Of a stretch of DNA of 64,000 bases, positions 10,066 to 19,552 are shown in pieces (position 1 is the stretch's first letter; each line of letters starts with the position of its first letter). The position numbers and the translations under genes are program-made. The notes beneath the pieces are model-generated. The model saw nothing but the letters and a program-made list of their open reading frames with translations, searched no databases and was not told the DNA's origin. Source of the stretch: Psococerastis gibbosa (taxonomy: Eukaryota > Arthropoda > Insecta > Psocodea > Psocidae); contig OZ020488.1 in assembly GCA_963971405.1 (NCBI GenBank), positions 45,180,888 to 45,244,887 on the forward strand, given 5' to 3'.

Positions 10066-10581
10066 TTTATTTAATTATAAACTTTTAATTTCGGGGGGAG
10101 GGGGGCGGGGGCTGCAGCCCAAATAGCCCCCCCCCCCTCTTGGTTATGGCCTTGGTATGCATATTGTAGCAATTAATAATCTGTTAGCTGACGCTATGTT
10201 AAGAATATTTATCACACATTTACCATCATAATTTATTTTTGTATGACATTGCTGGGGTGAAACATTGGGGCATCGATACAGTTTTGTCGTGGCGAGGCTT
10301 GAGTTTGATTTAATTTAAGTCTGTAGGAATGCTTTGCCCCCTTCTCTTGAAAGACTGAGGTGTTTGAGTCCCTGATCACCATACATTTGTTTGACCAACT
10401 TACAAACTCCTATCGGACCTGAAACGGTTTTTCTCGTTCTTTGGGCTATTTGGTAGTCTCTTTCGTGTACCTAGTCATTGGACCAAACAGCACCAGCAAA
10501 TCACAAATTGTTCAGGCGTCTTGTAAGGGCATGGCTTTTTTTGGAAGCCAGTTTTGAATGTTTTCGCTCTTTTTCTTACAG
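10066..10581 (+). other. Sequence before terminal exon b
   Basis: A G-rich then C-rich stretch at about 10093-10139 (homopolymer runs of 5-9). The rest is unremarkable, ending in the acceptor TTTTTCTTACAG at 10570-10581. Confidence 0.55.
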
Positions 10582-10805
10582 TTCTAATCTCAGAAGTCGC
10601 TGGTGAGCCTCATGAAAGAATCATCCGCGCCTGCGCCCACAAACTCCACCCCAAGAAGGAATGCTACGACGTCGCCAGCTTTTCCCACGAAGAAAGAGTC
10701 TGCCATTGTTCAGATGATGCCTGCAACCACGCCCCCGCAGTCTACCAGTCATCAATAGTTATCTCTTTAATTTCTACATTGGTCCTAAGACTAACTCTAA
10801 CATAA
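10582..10805 (+). CDS. UPAR/Ly6 alternative terminal exon b
   Basis: Second version of the last Ly6 exon, again 224 nt from acceptor to stop (TAA) and in the same phase, so it can splice to 341-484 in place of a or c. It keeps the HERIIRACAHK core, both single cysteines, VCHC and DACN, then a hydrophobic tail ending at the stop. It differs from exon a mostly in charged and loop residues and in the tail, so isoforms would have different third-finger surfaces and anchors. No start codon or signal peptide precedes it and no other internal exon lies between a and b, which argues against a separate gene. No canonical AATAAA lies close downstream. Confidence 0.85.
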
Positions 10806-11077
10806 AGTTAGTTTTAATTGTGATAAGGTAGCTTTCACCTAATTATTACTAATACAATTTAAATTAGATCGCTATCAAAAACTTACTTAGCAATTTGTGC
10901 AAGCCCAGGATTTTCCTCGGTGGCGGCGGCACAAGTAGAAGTAGATACTTGCACACTTGTAATTCCCCCAGAAGATGAGATAACTGTCGAAAGCGTTCGG
11001 GTAAAATATTTCGTTCAGGGAAGGCACGTGCCCCCCCCCCCCCCCACCCGCCTCCTGGATTCTCCAGCGCTTAACAC
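10806..11077 (+). other. Flank after terminal exon b
   Basis: Possible 3' UTR (GGTAGCTTTCACCTAATT at 10826 onward, a motif reused after the exon remnant at 11078). A C run of 16 lies near 11030-11045. Confidence 0.5.
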
Positions 11078-11143
11078 ACTGACCCTGTCTACGAATCTTC
11101 TATAGTTTTCTCGTTACTTTCTGAGTTGCTCTTAAGATTAACT
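11078..11143 (+). pseudogene. Decayed Ly6 terminal exon, 3' end only
   Basis: In frame it reads VYESSIVFSLLSELLLRLTI, a Thr and a stop, lining up with the end of exon b (VYQSSIVISLISTLVLRLTL). The similarity continues into the untranslated flank: both are followed by AAGGTAGCTTTCACC. The upstream half with the cysteines and acceptor is absent or unrecognisable. This is a relic of a further terminal-exon duplication. Confidence 0.7.
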
Positions 11144-11409
11144 ATTACGTAAAAGGTAGCTTTCACCAAATTCTTAGCGATAAAATTGAATTTGAAATTA
11201 ACCCAGCACTCTACAATATGGGTACTTAGTGACCTGACCCTATCTATTAATCTTCCATTGCTACGATATGATGAATCAGTGGAATCCGGGATGATAGGCC
11301 GTGGTTGAGCTGAAAATGTTGCTGGCAAAGGTTGACGAAACGTTTGGAAGTACGTTTCTACTCCTTCATCTTGGAACTTCGGCCGCGAAAGTACTTGTAA
11401 TATAGGCCT

Positions 11410-11466
11410 GCCGTATTCTTCCGTAGTCACTTCGTTAATCTCTACGTTGATTTTGGAACTATCTCA
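11410..11466 (+). pseudogene. Second decayed Ly6 terminal exon remnant
   Basis: One frame reads PYSSVVTSLISTLILELS, matching the hydrophobic tail of the Ly6 terminal exons (SSIVISLISTLVLRL). No stop at the equivalent position and no cysteine half. Shorter and weaker than the 11078 remnant but in the same strand and array. Confidence 0.5.
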
Positions 11467-12381
11467 TCCTTCTTTAAAATTGCAAAACTCAAACTATTAC
11501 TGATAACCTTTAGATTACCTAGGTCACTAATAATAATCATGCAGGTGGCTAAGTACCTAATATCGAAGTTAGATATGTTTTACTCTCTGAAGTGAGGCTA
11601 ATATGATACAACAGTGTTAATTTTTTATTTCTGAGTTATTAGGGCACCTAACGACATGATATTACCTATATGAATTTGAGATTTATTAAGTTTGCCTTTT
11701 CCTCTTGGTACCTGTGTATTTTTAATAATAAGTTACTGATGCACAATTATATTGCCATTTGAAAAGAAGGCTTGGTTATTTTTATGTTCCTATGCTATTG
11801 CATTAAGGTTAGCATATGAAAACAAGACTTTATACAGTAGTCTTATTGTTCGCCATTTGTTTGCAATAAAGTCGTTTTTTCATTTCATTTCATTTAATTT
11901 AATTTCATTGCACCCCTTCTTCAAGGTGGTAGACCCATAATTTGGAACGATATTTGCGAAAGTTATGAAAAAAGCTTGAACAACTATTACAAATTATTAA
12001 TAACTGACGGCCCAATGACGAAATTTAGTTCACTATGAAGCCAGAAAGGCGATGGTAACATGATGCTTTAAGTAATCGTGTTACAAATTAATTTTGGTCG
12101 TTGGATACGATAGGTACCGGAACCAAGGAAATTAACAAATTTTAAACCCCTATTGTTATGACGTACTCGGCAATATATTAGCTACTGACAGCAGTAGATT
12201 ATTTATTTACATATAATTTCAGAAAGGTACCTATGGATCGGATTATTCAGCAGTCACTAACAATGTTTCAATTTCCGCGGGGAAATGGTAAAACTTAAGC
12301 GAATAAGTGGCACTAGAATTGCATAATCTTGTGGTGTCTTCTGCTCTCATTGAAAACAACAATGTTAGTTTGATTTACTTA
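11467..12381 (+). other. Intron, possible retroposon tail
   Basis: Mostly featureless. At 11865-11910 an AATAAA hexamer is followed by GTCGTTTTTTCATTTCATTTC; a similar GACGTGTTTCATTTCATTTC occurs at about 37640-37660, so this may be a retroposon 3' tail. Confidence 0.4.
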
Positions 12382-12563
12382 GGCGACTATTCCACTTGTC
12401 AATATTCCGTCATTTATGCATCAATAATAAGTCTCTACCATGTTATTATAAACTTACTTTATAACAGATAAGTGAAGTATCTACATAATAGTCTCATCAA
12501 AACAAAAACCTTATCAATTATTGATACACAAATGACGCAATATTGTTAAGTGGAATAGCCGCC
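12382..12563. mobile_element. MITE-B copy 1 (Harbinger-like)
   Basis: 182 bp with inverted ends GGCGACTATTCCACTTGTC and GTGGAATAGCCGCC; the TIR match continues through AATATTCCGTCATTT. Flanks TTA and TAA. Related to 32758-32908. Non-coding. Confidence 0.8.
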
Positions 12564-12763
12564 TAAGGCCTAATTAAAAACCTATAATTACAGTATGTGT
12601 TCTACTATAAACGCAAGGAATTTCGTATAGCCCATAGGCTATACAATAGAGTTATATATATATTATATATATATTATTATTATAACCTATACATAATATG
12701 TAGCATTTGTCAAATTAGCTTATAAATAAACTGGCTGAAGACAAATAAGTAAGTAGGCCATAG
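12564..12763 (+). other. AT microsatellite region
   Basis: TATATA tract at about 12650-12680. Nothing else. Confidence 0.5.
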
Positions 12764-12892
12764 TCATCGCGCCATGCGATCGGAGACGTTTCGTAACTCA
12801 GCACAAGTATTAATTTACTCATTGAGGCGACTGAAGAGGTCAATCGGATACATTCATTAAATTGTTTGTATGCGATTAACCTTTATTAGAAA
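12764..12892 (+). repeat. SINE-like family C, copy 3 (5' truncated)
   Basis: Begins at GCGCCATGCGATCGGAGACG and runs to GCGATTAACCTT, followed by an A-rich stretch. The head of the family is missing, as expected of 5' truncation. Confidence 0.7.
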
Positions 12893-12957
12893 AAGAAAAA
12901 AAAAAGTCTTTCGTTTAGTTAATAGTCAGTCGATTGATGATATTATGTTGGACGATA

Positions 12958-13105
12958 TTGGCAAACTGGTTCACTAGCCGTTGTCAACCCACACCAACTA
13001 CAAGTGCCAATAGACAAGCTCAGATATACTTACCATTGACATTGTAATATAACAGGTGTCAGCTCAACTTAACGAAGTATGGGAACGAGTCCGGGCCTAA
13101 CAGTT
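12958..13105 (+). repeat. Dispersed repeat H, copy 2
   Basis: Shares ATTGGCAAACTGGTTCA, GTCAACCCACAC, GACAAGCTCAGA and CATTGACATTGT with the 32040 copy in particular. Confidence 0.6.
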
Positions 13106-13357
13106 AATTACCTCTTACGCTATTGCGCCGTTGCAGCTTTCAGTTGGTCTAGCTAGATATATATAGGTAGTATTCCAATAATTTTATGGCAAATACTGTC
13201 GTACCTACAGAGTTTGGCAACCAATATCACCTGCCTGATCCCACCAGAGATGATAAGAGTTTGGAGAGTTTCATAGTTTTCTCATGCAACTATATGAATG
13301 TTAAGTGAATGTTGCGTCCGTACATACCTCATTATTTTTACCACTATGTATTTATTG

Positions 13358-14115
13358 CTTTCCAATTTATACGTGGTATAAGGAAAGCTTTGTGATGGTT
13401 GAAATTATCGATTCCGAGATTTCAACGGATTCACACGTTTTGAGGTCCCAGGAACCAAAAAAAGTGGTTTTTACGAAATGTCTGTCTGTATGTCGCTCTG
13501 TCGCTCTGTCTGTTCATCGATTTCCGGGCAAACTGCTTAGTCGATTTTAATGAAATTTGTCGTGTAGGTTCAGAAAAAACCATACCTCGGGATAATTTTT
13601 TTATTTTGGGCGAACTCAATTTGGGGGGGTTTTATTTTCAAATAACTCCAAAAAACGTCTAAAAACATTATTTCTCAAAAACGGCTCCAACGATTTCTTT
13701 TAAAGTCACATTTATTGTATTCGTTGTTAATGTTAATAAAATGCGGGGGGTCGCTTTCCCCTTGATAGTTTACTTCTGGGGGTAAAAAAATAAAAATTTC
13801 TAAATTTTAATCAAAAATGACTAAAAAATAATTTTTCTGCGAATCCTTTCTATCGATGATTTCTACCTTCAGGCATGTTTTAGTTGTTAAATTGAGTAAC
13901 GGACCCAGACAGGTTGCTTTCCCAAAAAACTATTTGGTTTTGTGCAAACAATTTTTTGTTGAAAAAATGATAGAAAATTTACACCCAAATGCATTGCCAT
14001 TATTACTGTGTGCTAATGTGTTGGTCTGGTCTATCTAGAATAATTTACAACACCTTCAGTGACGGCAGGTGGACCCCCCCCCTCCCGAGATATCCGAAAT
14101 TTAACCATATAACCA
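13358..14115 (+). mobile_element. Family B element, 3'-truncated copy
   Basis: Starts CTTTCCAATTTATACG, carries GGTCCCAGGAACCAAAAAAA and only a short TCTG/GTCGCTCT tract, then the whole middle (GCCCCTTGATAGTTTACTTC, TTCTATCGATGATTTCTACC) and a C run with GAGATATCCGAAATTTAACC. The terminal AATTGGAAAGCATGTTCGAG is missing. Confidence 0.8.
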
Positions 14116-14299
14116 ATAAAGAAATATTTATATTTCTGTTAAATTATACATTCAAATAATAGACAAGAAAGTATAATGTAAAATCGTCAAAATATCGTCA
14201 AAATCAGGTAGTTCTGTCACTGTCATTGTGTTAGTGCCTCAGCGACAGTGTAGAAAGCTTTCTCTAAGAGATGGACTCTAAGCAATTTAGGGAAGGTAG

Positions 14300-14374
14300 T
14301 AGCAAACTGGAGGACGATATGCAGGGAGTTGCTGCCAACCAATCGCTAAGATTGTAACCTTAAGAAGAAGTAGC
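14300..14374 (+). repeat. LINE 3' tail fragment
   Basis: Matches the end of the LINE fragment at 47588-47980: ATATGCAGGGAGTTGCTGCC, then CCAACCAATCGCTAAGATTG and an AAGAAG tail. Only the last ~75 bp of the element is present and it abuts a SINE D fragment. Confidence 0.6.
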
Positions 14375-14495
14375 ATTTCTCGGGTGCCACAACAAGTTAA
14401 TAAACAAACTCATTCCCCCCCCCCCCCCGCCAAGCGGACAGGGTTTCCTAAAGCAGAAATGCTGAAAGCCGGCGTTGGAAAACAAACGACGGGAT
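14375..14495 (+). repeat. SINE D 3' fragment
   Basis: Contains AGTTAATAAACAAACTCATT, a C run, GACAGGGTTTCCTAAAGCAG and AATGCTGAAAGCCGGCGTTG, the 3' third of SINE D, ending in AAACAAAC. Confidence 0.65.
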
Positions 14496-14799
14496 CAGTT
14501 TGTTTTACCCCATCCCGTAGAATTGGAAATTATTGTTGGTAAGATAGCTTACACATTGCTGCTCCAAGAAGAAAGAAACACCTACAGTAATAACCGACAG
14601 AAAAGAATTATCAAAATTAGAAAATTCTGAGTTCTGAGTCTTAATCCTTGGTTAACACAGATACTACTCTAACTTTTATTTGGTCAATGCCGCAGCATAG
14701 GACACTTTCCTCCTCTTTTACATATCTTCTCGGAATGTTGTTGTGCAATAGCCTAATGTGTCTAATCATCTATTGAACGCCGTCTCTTTTCTGTTGCAG

Positions 14800-15023
14800 T
14801 TCTGGTAGAGGAAGAAGCAGGTAAACCGCACGACAGAATTATCCGCTCCTGTGCTGAACAGAAACACCCTACCAAGGCTTGTTACGACGTTCATAATTTT
14901 TCACACGAGGAAAGAGTCTGTCATTGCTCTGAAGATGGTTGTAACCACGCCCCCTCTGCCTACAAGTCAACCGTAGTGTTTTCGCTTATTTCTACTATAA
15001 TTTTAAGATTAGTTCTTATGTAA
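14800..15023 (+). CDS. UPAR/Ly6 alternative terminal exon c
   Basis: Third intact version of the last Ly6 exon, once more 224 nt from the acceptor (CTGTTGCAG) to the stop TAA, in the same splice phase. Five cysteines are kept (RSC, KAC, VCHC, DGCN) with a hydrophobic C-terminal tail ending at the stop. It is closer to exon b than to exon a in the FSHEERVCHCS segment and in the tail (SLIST). An AATAAA signal at 15173-15178 would end its transcripts. It is the most distant of the three from 341-484 (about 14.3 kb). Confidence 0.85.
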
Positions 15024-15654
15024 ATCGTATGCTTAAGAAATCTGATAAACTCAATTTTTCTAAAAGCGCGTGCGGGATACCCCTTGTTATCTTATATATT
15101 TTTATTTTATAACAACCAAAATTTAATCAGTTTTATCTTAAATGTATTTGTTCCAAAACAAATTAATTTCAAAATAAACACTTTAGGAAGAAGTTGCCAT
15201 TCGATTTTTGTTTTACTTTGTTTTTGGTGATTTTAGGGATGTGAGGGAACTTAGCTCTTACACTGCTGCACGCATAGAAATTTCAAAATAATTCCTTGCA
15301 ATTATTTAATGTGTTATCTTGAAAATTCTACGGCAGAATTGCAACAGAAATTTTTATATTAAATATAATCAAAACTTCTCAGATAGCCTATGCCAAGTTA
15401 TGCGCACGCGTCTATTCTTAAACTTAGAACGCGCTGGTTTATACATAAATTTTCTATTTTTTAAATAAACTGTGTATTGTGCTAAAGATTAATTCATTTC
15501 TAAGATAGCCTACCTTTCCACTAATTTTTTTAAGGGTTTTCATGGGAGAAATTAAATTAAGAGAGTCCAAACATTACCCATCCAAGTCGGGTTCGATGAG
15601 TTGCCATACTAGTAATTGTAATTTTTTAAGGACTGTTTTTATGGCCTGCTTATC
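15024..15654 (+). other. Probable 3' UTR of exon c and downstream flank
   Basis: AATAAA at 15173-15178 marks a likely transcript end. Beyond it I see nothing identifiable. Confidence 0.5.
15173..15178 (+). promoter_or_regulatory. Canonical poly(A) signal AATAAA
   Basis: Exact hexamer 150 nt after the stop of terminal exon c. Confidence 0.5.
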
Positions 15655-15790
15655 TAGTGGCTTATGGGTCCCTTGTTCAATGCCAACGACTCCATGGATT
15701 TCAGACATTATTTGTATTGTTTCCGTACGGATATTTGGCCATTGGCAAACTGGTATACGTTCTCGATGTAAATAAACCTACACCTGCTAC
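15655..15790 (+). repeat. Dispersed repeat H, copy 3
   Basis: Contains TGGGTCCCTTGTTCAATGCC, ACTCCATGGATTTCAGAC, CATTGGCAAACTGGTATACG and CACCTGCTACAAGC as in the 5838 copy (opposite strand). Confidence 0.6.
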
Positions 15791-16546
15791 AAGCCCTACC
15801 AAAAAATCCAAATCCAAATATATTGTACAATTCAATAATAACAACTTAACAGTAGATTCAGTTCATTTCTTCTTTTCACATGTTTTCAATAAGACAATCT
15901 TCTCTATTTGAAAAAAAAAATCAAATTCAAAATCAGAAAACTAAATGCAAACACTCGATTTTCAATCGTCTATTTAGCGAAGAAAAGTCAAGATAATTTT
16001 CTTCATCATAAAAAAAGTTGACAATGTGAATTTACAAACTTATAAAAATTTGAAAGCAGTTTAATAGGTTAGATTGCTTAGGAAGGTGAAGAGCTGTTTA
16101 CCATTGCAAAGTCAAATTTTGTGACGAAAATGGTTTTTTGAAAGGAAAGTCGAAAAGCAATTTTCAAAGTTTAATATGGAGTGTAGTTTGGGCATATAAC
16201 TCGATCTGACTGCCAGCTTTCGACATTTTTTTCTTCTAAACTTTGTATACGGTACACGGCTCCACTCCTGGAGCTGTTTTCCTGTTTGTATAAATCGTGG
16301 AAAGGCCACAGGTGTGCGTTCGGAAAACTCTCCGACGTATACTCATTAATCAGCAGTAGGCCTACATAGATTGACAACCCAGTGTCCATCCTCCAATAGG
16401 ATCATTAATAATTATTACAACTGTTTAAAGCTGAAAGGAGCTCTGGGGTTAATAACCACTAATATATCTGATATAAATAAAAATTAAATTTAACGAATTT
16501 AATCAGGAATTCTATACCTACTTCTAAGCTATTCGTAATGACTTTT
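15791..16546 (+). other. Nothing recognised
   Basis: AT-rich, short frames only. Confidence 0.55.
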
Positions 16547-17290
16547 ACACTCAGTGTCACTGTGAGACTACTATAAATGCATTTTGATCGTCATTCACCC
16601 TAAATTGCAAAAAAATTACAAAATCACAAAAATTCATTGTTCTTATCCTTTTAGCTTAAATAAAAAATTTATTAAAAAAATGAATTTTGTACTTTTGAAC
16701 CTCCTATTAATAATCGGTGCTAACACTCGGTGTCACTATGAAACTAGTCTAAATGAATTTCGAACGTCATTCACCCTGAATTACAAAAAATGACAAAAAC
16801 ACAAAATTCATTGTTCATATTCTTTAGTTTAAATTTTCAAGAAAATTGCATTTAGTATTTTTGAACTTCCTGGTTCTAGCACTCAGCGGCACTGGTTAAC
16901 TAGTCTAAAAATGCATTTTGAGCGTTACCTAATCAATTACAAAAATTTACCAAAAAAAAACAAAAAATTAATTTATCACGTTTTTCAGCTGAAATTCTCA
17001 AACATTGCATTTTGTTCCTTTGAAACTTATTGTATTGGTTTTAACACTCAGTAACAATTATCAAGAGACCAGGGACGGTTTCAGAAAAAGTTTTCGGGGG
17101 GGGGGGGGTGACCTGAAAAATATCGCGTTTCCCTTACTTGAGTAACAATTTCTCTTCATTTCCTTCAAAAGTCCATTCTATCTAGTATAAAGCTATTTTT
17201 CTCGGGGGGGGGGGGCGACCGCCCCCACCGCCCCCCAAGGATCCGTCCCTGCAAGAGACTACAATTTAGACTGTAAATGCATTACCAAGG
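16547..17290 (+). repeat. Degenerate tandem array, four units of about 165-175 bp
   Basis: Units begin AACACTCAGTGTCACTGTGA, AACACTCGGTGTCACTATGA, AGCACTCAGCGGCACTGG and AACACTCAGTAACAATTATC (about 16547, 16724, 16878 and 17044). Each continues through ATGCATTTTGA.CGT, a lysine-like A-rich part and TTTTTAGCT. The fourth unit is split by the hAT-like element at 17070-17251. Non-coding minisatellite. Confidence 0.65.
17070..17251. mobile_element. hAT-like MITE with 8-bp target duplication
   Basis: 182-bp insertion with ends CAGGGACGGTTTC and GGATCCGTCCCTG (inverted CAGGGACGG) and a perfect 8-bp duplication CAAGAGAC at 17062-17069 and 17252-17259. The interior has two G runs of about 12. An 8-bp duplication and a CAGGG terminus are typical of the hAT superfamily. 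No transposase. Confidence 0.8.
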
Positions 17291-17732
17291 ATATCACCAG
17301 AAGAGGCATACAAAGGTTATGTAAAGAATCATTAGTGAGAAGAGGATTAAGGAGTTAAATGACGTTATTCATTCTGAGAAATAAATGAAAAACTGTAATA
17401 AAAAGTCCTGTGCTTTAATGAAATTCTCTCATAGCGCGGTTAGTTTGTGGATTACATAAAATTGGAATTTTCTGCGAATAAATGAAGGCATAAATCTCCA
17501 AACGTTTCTTTGTTATGGCTCATTTAAACGAAAATTATTCTATTATGCCTACTGCTTTCGGTTTTAATGGGAATAACACTTCATAGGCTAGATCTATATG
17601 CTGTAGTACAAAACCTTTGACGATGTACCGTATAGCCTCTTATATATGCCTCTGTATAGTTTGTATTTATATTTAAATAAGTAGGCTACCAGCAGTAGAC
17701 CAAGAAGACGTAGAAGATGACCAAGCCGCAGA
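17291..17732 (+). other. Nothing recognised
   Basis: No supportable feature. Confidence 0.5.
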
Positions 17733-17862
17733 TGGGCAGACCAGTTCCATGAGGACCTCCTTCATGTCGGCGACCAGTGGCTGAGGACCGCGAAAGGCGG
17801 AGCAGTATTGTTAGAGCGGCCAAAAGTCCCACTGGGCTCACTGCGCCAAATTAAAGTTTAAG
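17733..17862 (+). pseudogene. LINE ORF2 C-terminal remnant
   Basis: One frame reads RRWADQFHEDLLHVGDQWLR followed by TAKGG and ends at TAA (17860-17862). This resembles the RPR-RW...D...W...A tail common at the ends of non-LTR retrotransposon polymerases. A stop lies directly upstream and the rest of the element is absent. Clade not determined. Confidence 0.5.
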
Positions 17863-18162
17863 TAAGCAGTAGACGAAAGTATGGTAATGATTGTGGGGTA
17901 TGTTCCCTCCCGTACCCCTATCTCTAGGGGCAATTATTCGGGGTAGGGTATGATATTTCTTTTTTGGTTGTCTTGTAAGAAGAAAAAATACATTTGATTT
18001 GACTTTACTTTATAGAGAATCAGAGTTTGTAAGCATTTGAACAACTGAATTTATAGCCCAGTTTCTGACTGATCTTTAGAAAAAATGAAAGAAAGAATAT
18101 TGTCTTGGTTCCGGTCCGGGTCCGGACCCTCTGACCCCCCCCCCCCCCCCTAAAATCCGCCC
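17863..18162 (+). other. C-run region before the SINE/BEL nest
   Basis: A C run of about 17 lies at 18134-18150, followed by TAAAATCCGCCCTTGG; similar GGGCGG/GGACGG phrases flank other G/C runs in the window. Confidence 0.45.
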
Positions 18163-18233
18163 TTGGTTGTTTGTTGTTGTTGTTTGTTTCTAACGCCTGC
18201 TTTCAGTGTTTGTGCTATAAGCAACCATGTCAG
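18163..18233 (-). repeat. SINE D host copy, first part (tail side)
   Basis: GTTGTTGTTG followed by TCTAACGCCTGCTTTCAGTG and AAGCAACCATGTCAG: the tail end of a SINE D copy read in reverse. It is cut by the BEL element at GTCAG and resumes at 24661. Confidence 0.85.
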
Positions 18234-18519
18234 TAGTTGAGCATGTTGGTGCAAAACTCAGCAAGTTGAGTTTGGTGCCGTCTTTTTCTCATGCAGCAGT
18301 CCAGTTCAGGTCTTGCCTTTAAGCTCACGCGTTCACCTTTACATATCTTTATTTATTTATTGTTTCGTTCTTCCTGCCAATCACCTCATCCTACCACACT
18401 GTGGCGGCTCCGACTACTTCACAAGTGTACTTCAGCACCGGTACCGGTAAGCGTCACCTACACGTCGCAAGGTAAGCCACAGTGCTCCTGAACCCCCTTC
18501 TAGCGCCCAGTCGCGTCTA
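18234..18519 (+). repeat. BEL/Pao 5' LTR
   Basis: 286 bp, TAGTTGAG to CGCGTCTA. It contains AAG|GTAAGCCACAG near 18469, a strong splice-donor-like site; the 10 bp that create it are absent from the 3' LTR. Two substitutions separate it from the 3' copy (T/C in the GTCTTTTTC segment, A/G in ACTTCACAAG). Confidence 0.95.
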
Positions 18520-18520
18520 G

Positions 18521-18534
18521 TGGTCCTTCTAGCC
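18521..18534 (+). promoter_or_regulatory. Candidate tRNA primer-binding site
   Basis: TGGTCCTTCTAGCC starts two bases after the 5' LTR, where a primer-binding site is expected, and begins with the usual TGG (complement of CCA). The matching tRNA was not identified. Confidence 0.45.
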
Positions 18535-18811
18535 TTCCACCCCTGTGGTCTACACCCCCTTTTCCTGTGTTCCTGCTGCTCTCCGTTGAGCCCCTGCTCC
18601 CTACTCTTTTCTTATTGTATTATTCTTATTTTTTTTTTCACACGCTTGTGTTGAGTTAAGCATTTTATTGTTTGTTATTAAAAAAAAAAAAAAAAAAAAA
18701 ATGTAAGCCAATGCACACTATCTCAGTGAGTTTACTTTAAGTAAGTGTTTTGCCTTTTTGTCGTGTACAAACTTGCCTTTGTCTATTTTAATTTTTTTTC
18801 TTTCGTTCATT

Positions 18812-19540
18812 ATGTCAATGGACGAAATTGCGGAGAATCGTGTATTTCTACAGCGTTTTGAAGACCTGTTTGCTCGTGCCACTAGGGCTCGAGACCAGGT
18901 AAGTAATTATTCTAAAACGAAAGTTTCCTTATTCCAGGACAAGCTTGTCCTTGTTAGGGCCCTCCGTGACGAGGTCCCCGCCATTCAGGATTCCATATAT
19001 CGGAATAATGCGGTTATCCCTAACGCATCTGATCGTCTGGATATTTCTAAAAAGGTTACCGCTTTAGATGACTTAATTGAGTTCATCGCTGTAAAATACT
19101 GCGAAGCTGTTGACTACAGTCAATCGTCGTCCGCCGCTGCTGCTGCCGCTGCTGCACCCCCCGCCCCTCCTACCTCTGTTCACACCGGGGTGAGGCTGCC
19201 GCACATTCACGTACCTCCATTCACTAATGATGTGAAAAGCTTCCCTAAGTTCTTTCGTTTGTTTGAAGCTGTATATGGTAAAAACGCTCAGCTCACACAC
19301 GTAGACCGTTTCTACTATCTGCAGTCTCTGTTGTCCGGTGAAGCTCTTGCTCTTGTTGAGCACTACCCGCTGACCAACGATGGTTACACGCACGCTATCG
19401 CTGCTTTGAAGGAAAGGTTCGACTGCCAGCGTACCCTCGCATCTACCTATTTATCGGGATTATTCACATTCTCGCCTCTTAAACGTGCTACTTGTGAATC
19501 TTTGAAAAAATTTCTTGAAGTGCAAAATGATAATGTTTAA
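18812..19540 (+). CDS. BEL/Pao gag, N-terminal part, ends at an in-frame stop
   Basis: Encodes the first part of the Gag-Pol polyprotein. I take ATG 18812 (MSMDEIAEN) rather than the upstream ATG at 18758, whose extra 18 residues are hydrophobic and low-complexity. The product has a coiled-coil-like N-terminus, an Ala/Pro-rich linker near residue 120, then a gag core ending in LKKFLEVQNDNV. A TAA at 19538-19540 stops it, yet the same frame continues without shift into the rest of gag, zinc knuckles and pol. The stop is therefore either a recent inactivating mutation or a readthrough point; BEL elements normally have one open frame here, so mutation is the simpler reading. Confidence 0.85.
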   Translation: MSMDEIAENRVFLQRFEDLFARATRARDQVSNYSKTKVSLFQDKLVLVRALRDEVPAIQDSIYRNNAVIPNASDRLDISKKVTALDDLIEFIAVKYCEAVDYSQSSSAAAAAAAAPPAPPTSVHTGVRLPHIHVPPFTNDVKSFPKFFRLFEAVYGKNAQLTHVDRFYYLQSLLSGEALALVEHYPLTNDGYTHAIAALKERFDCQRTLASTYLSGLFTFSPLKRATCESLKKFLEVQNDNV

Positions 19541-19552
19541 GCTCTGAAAACC

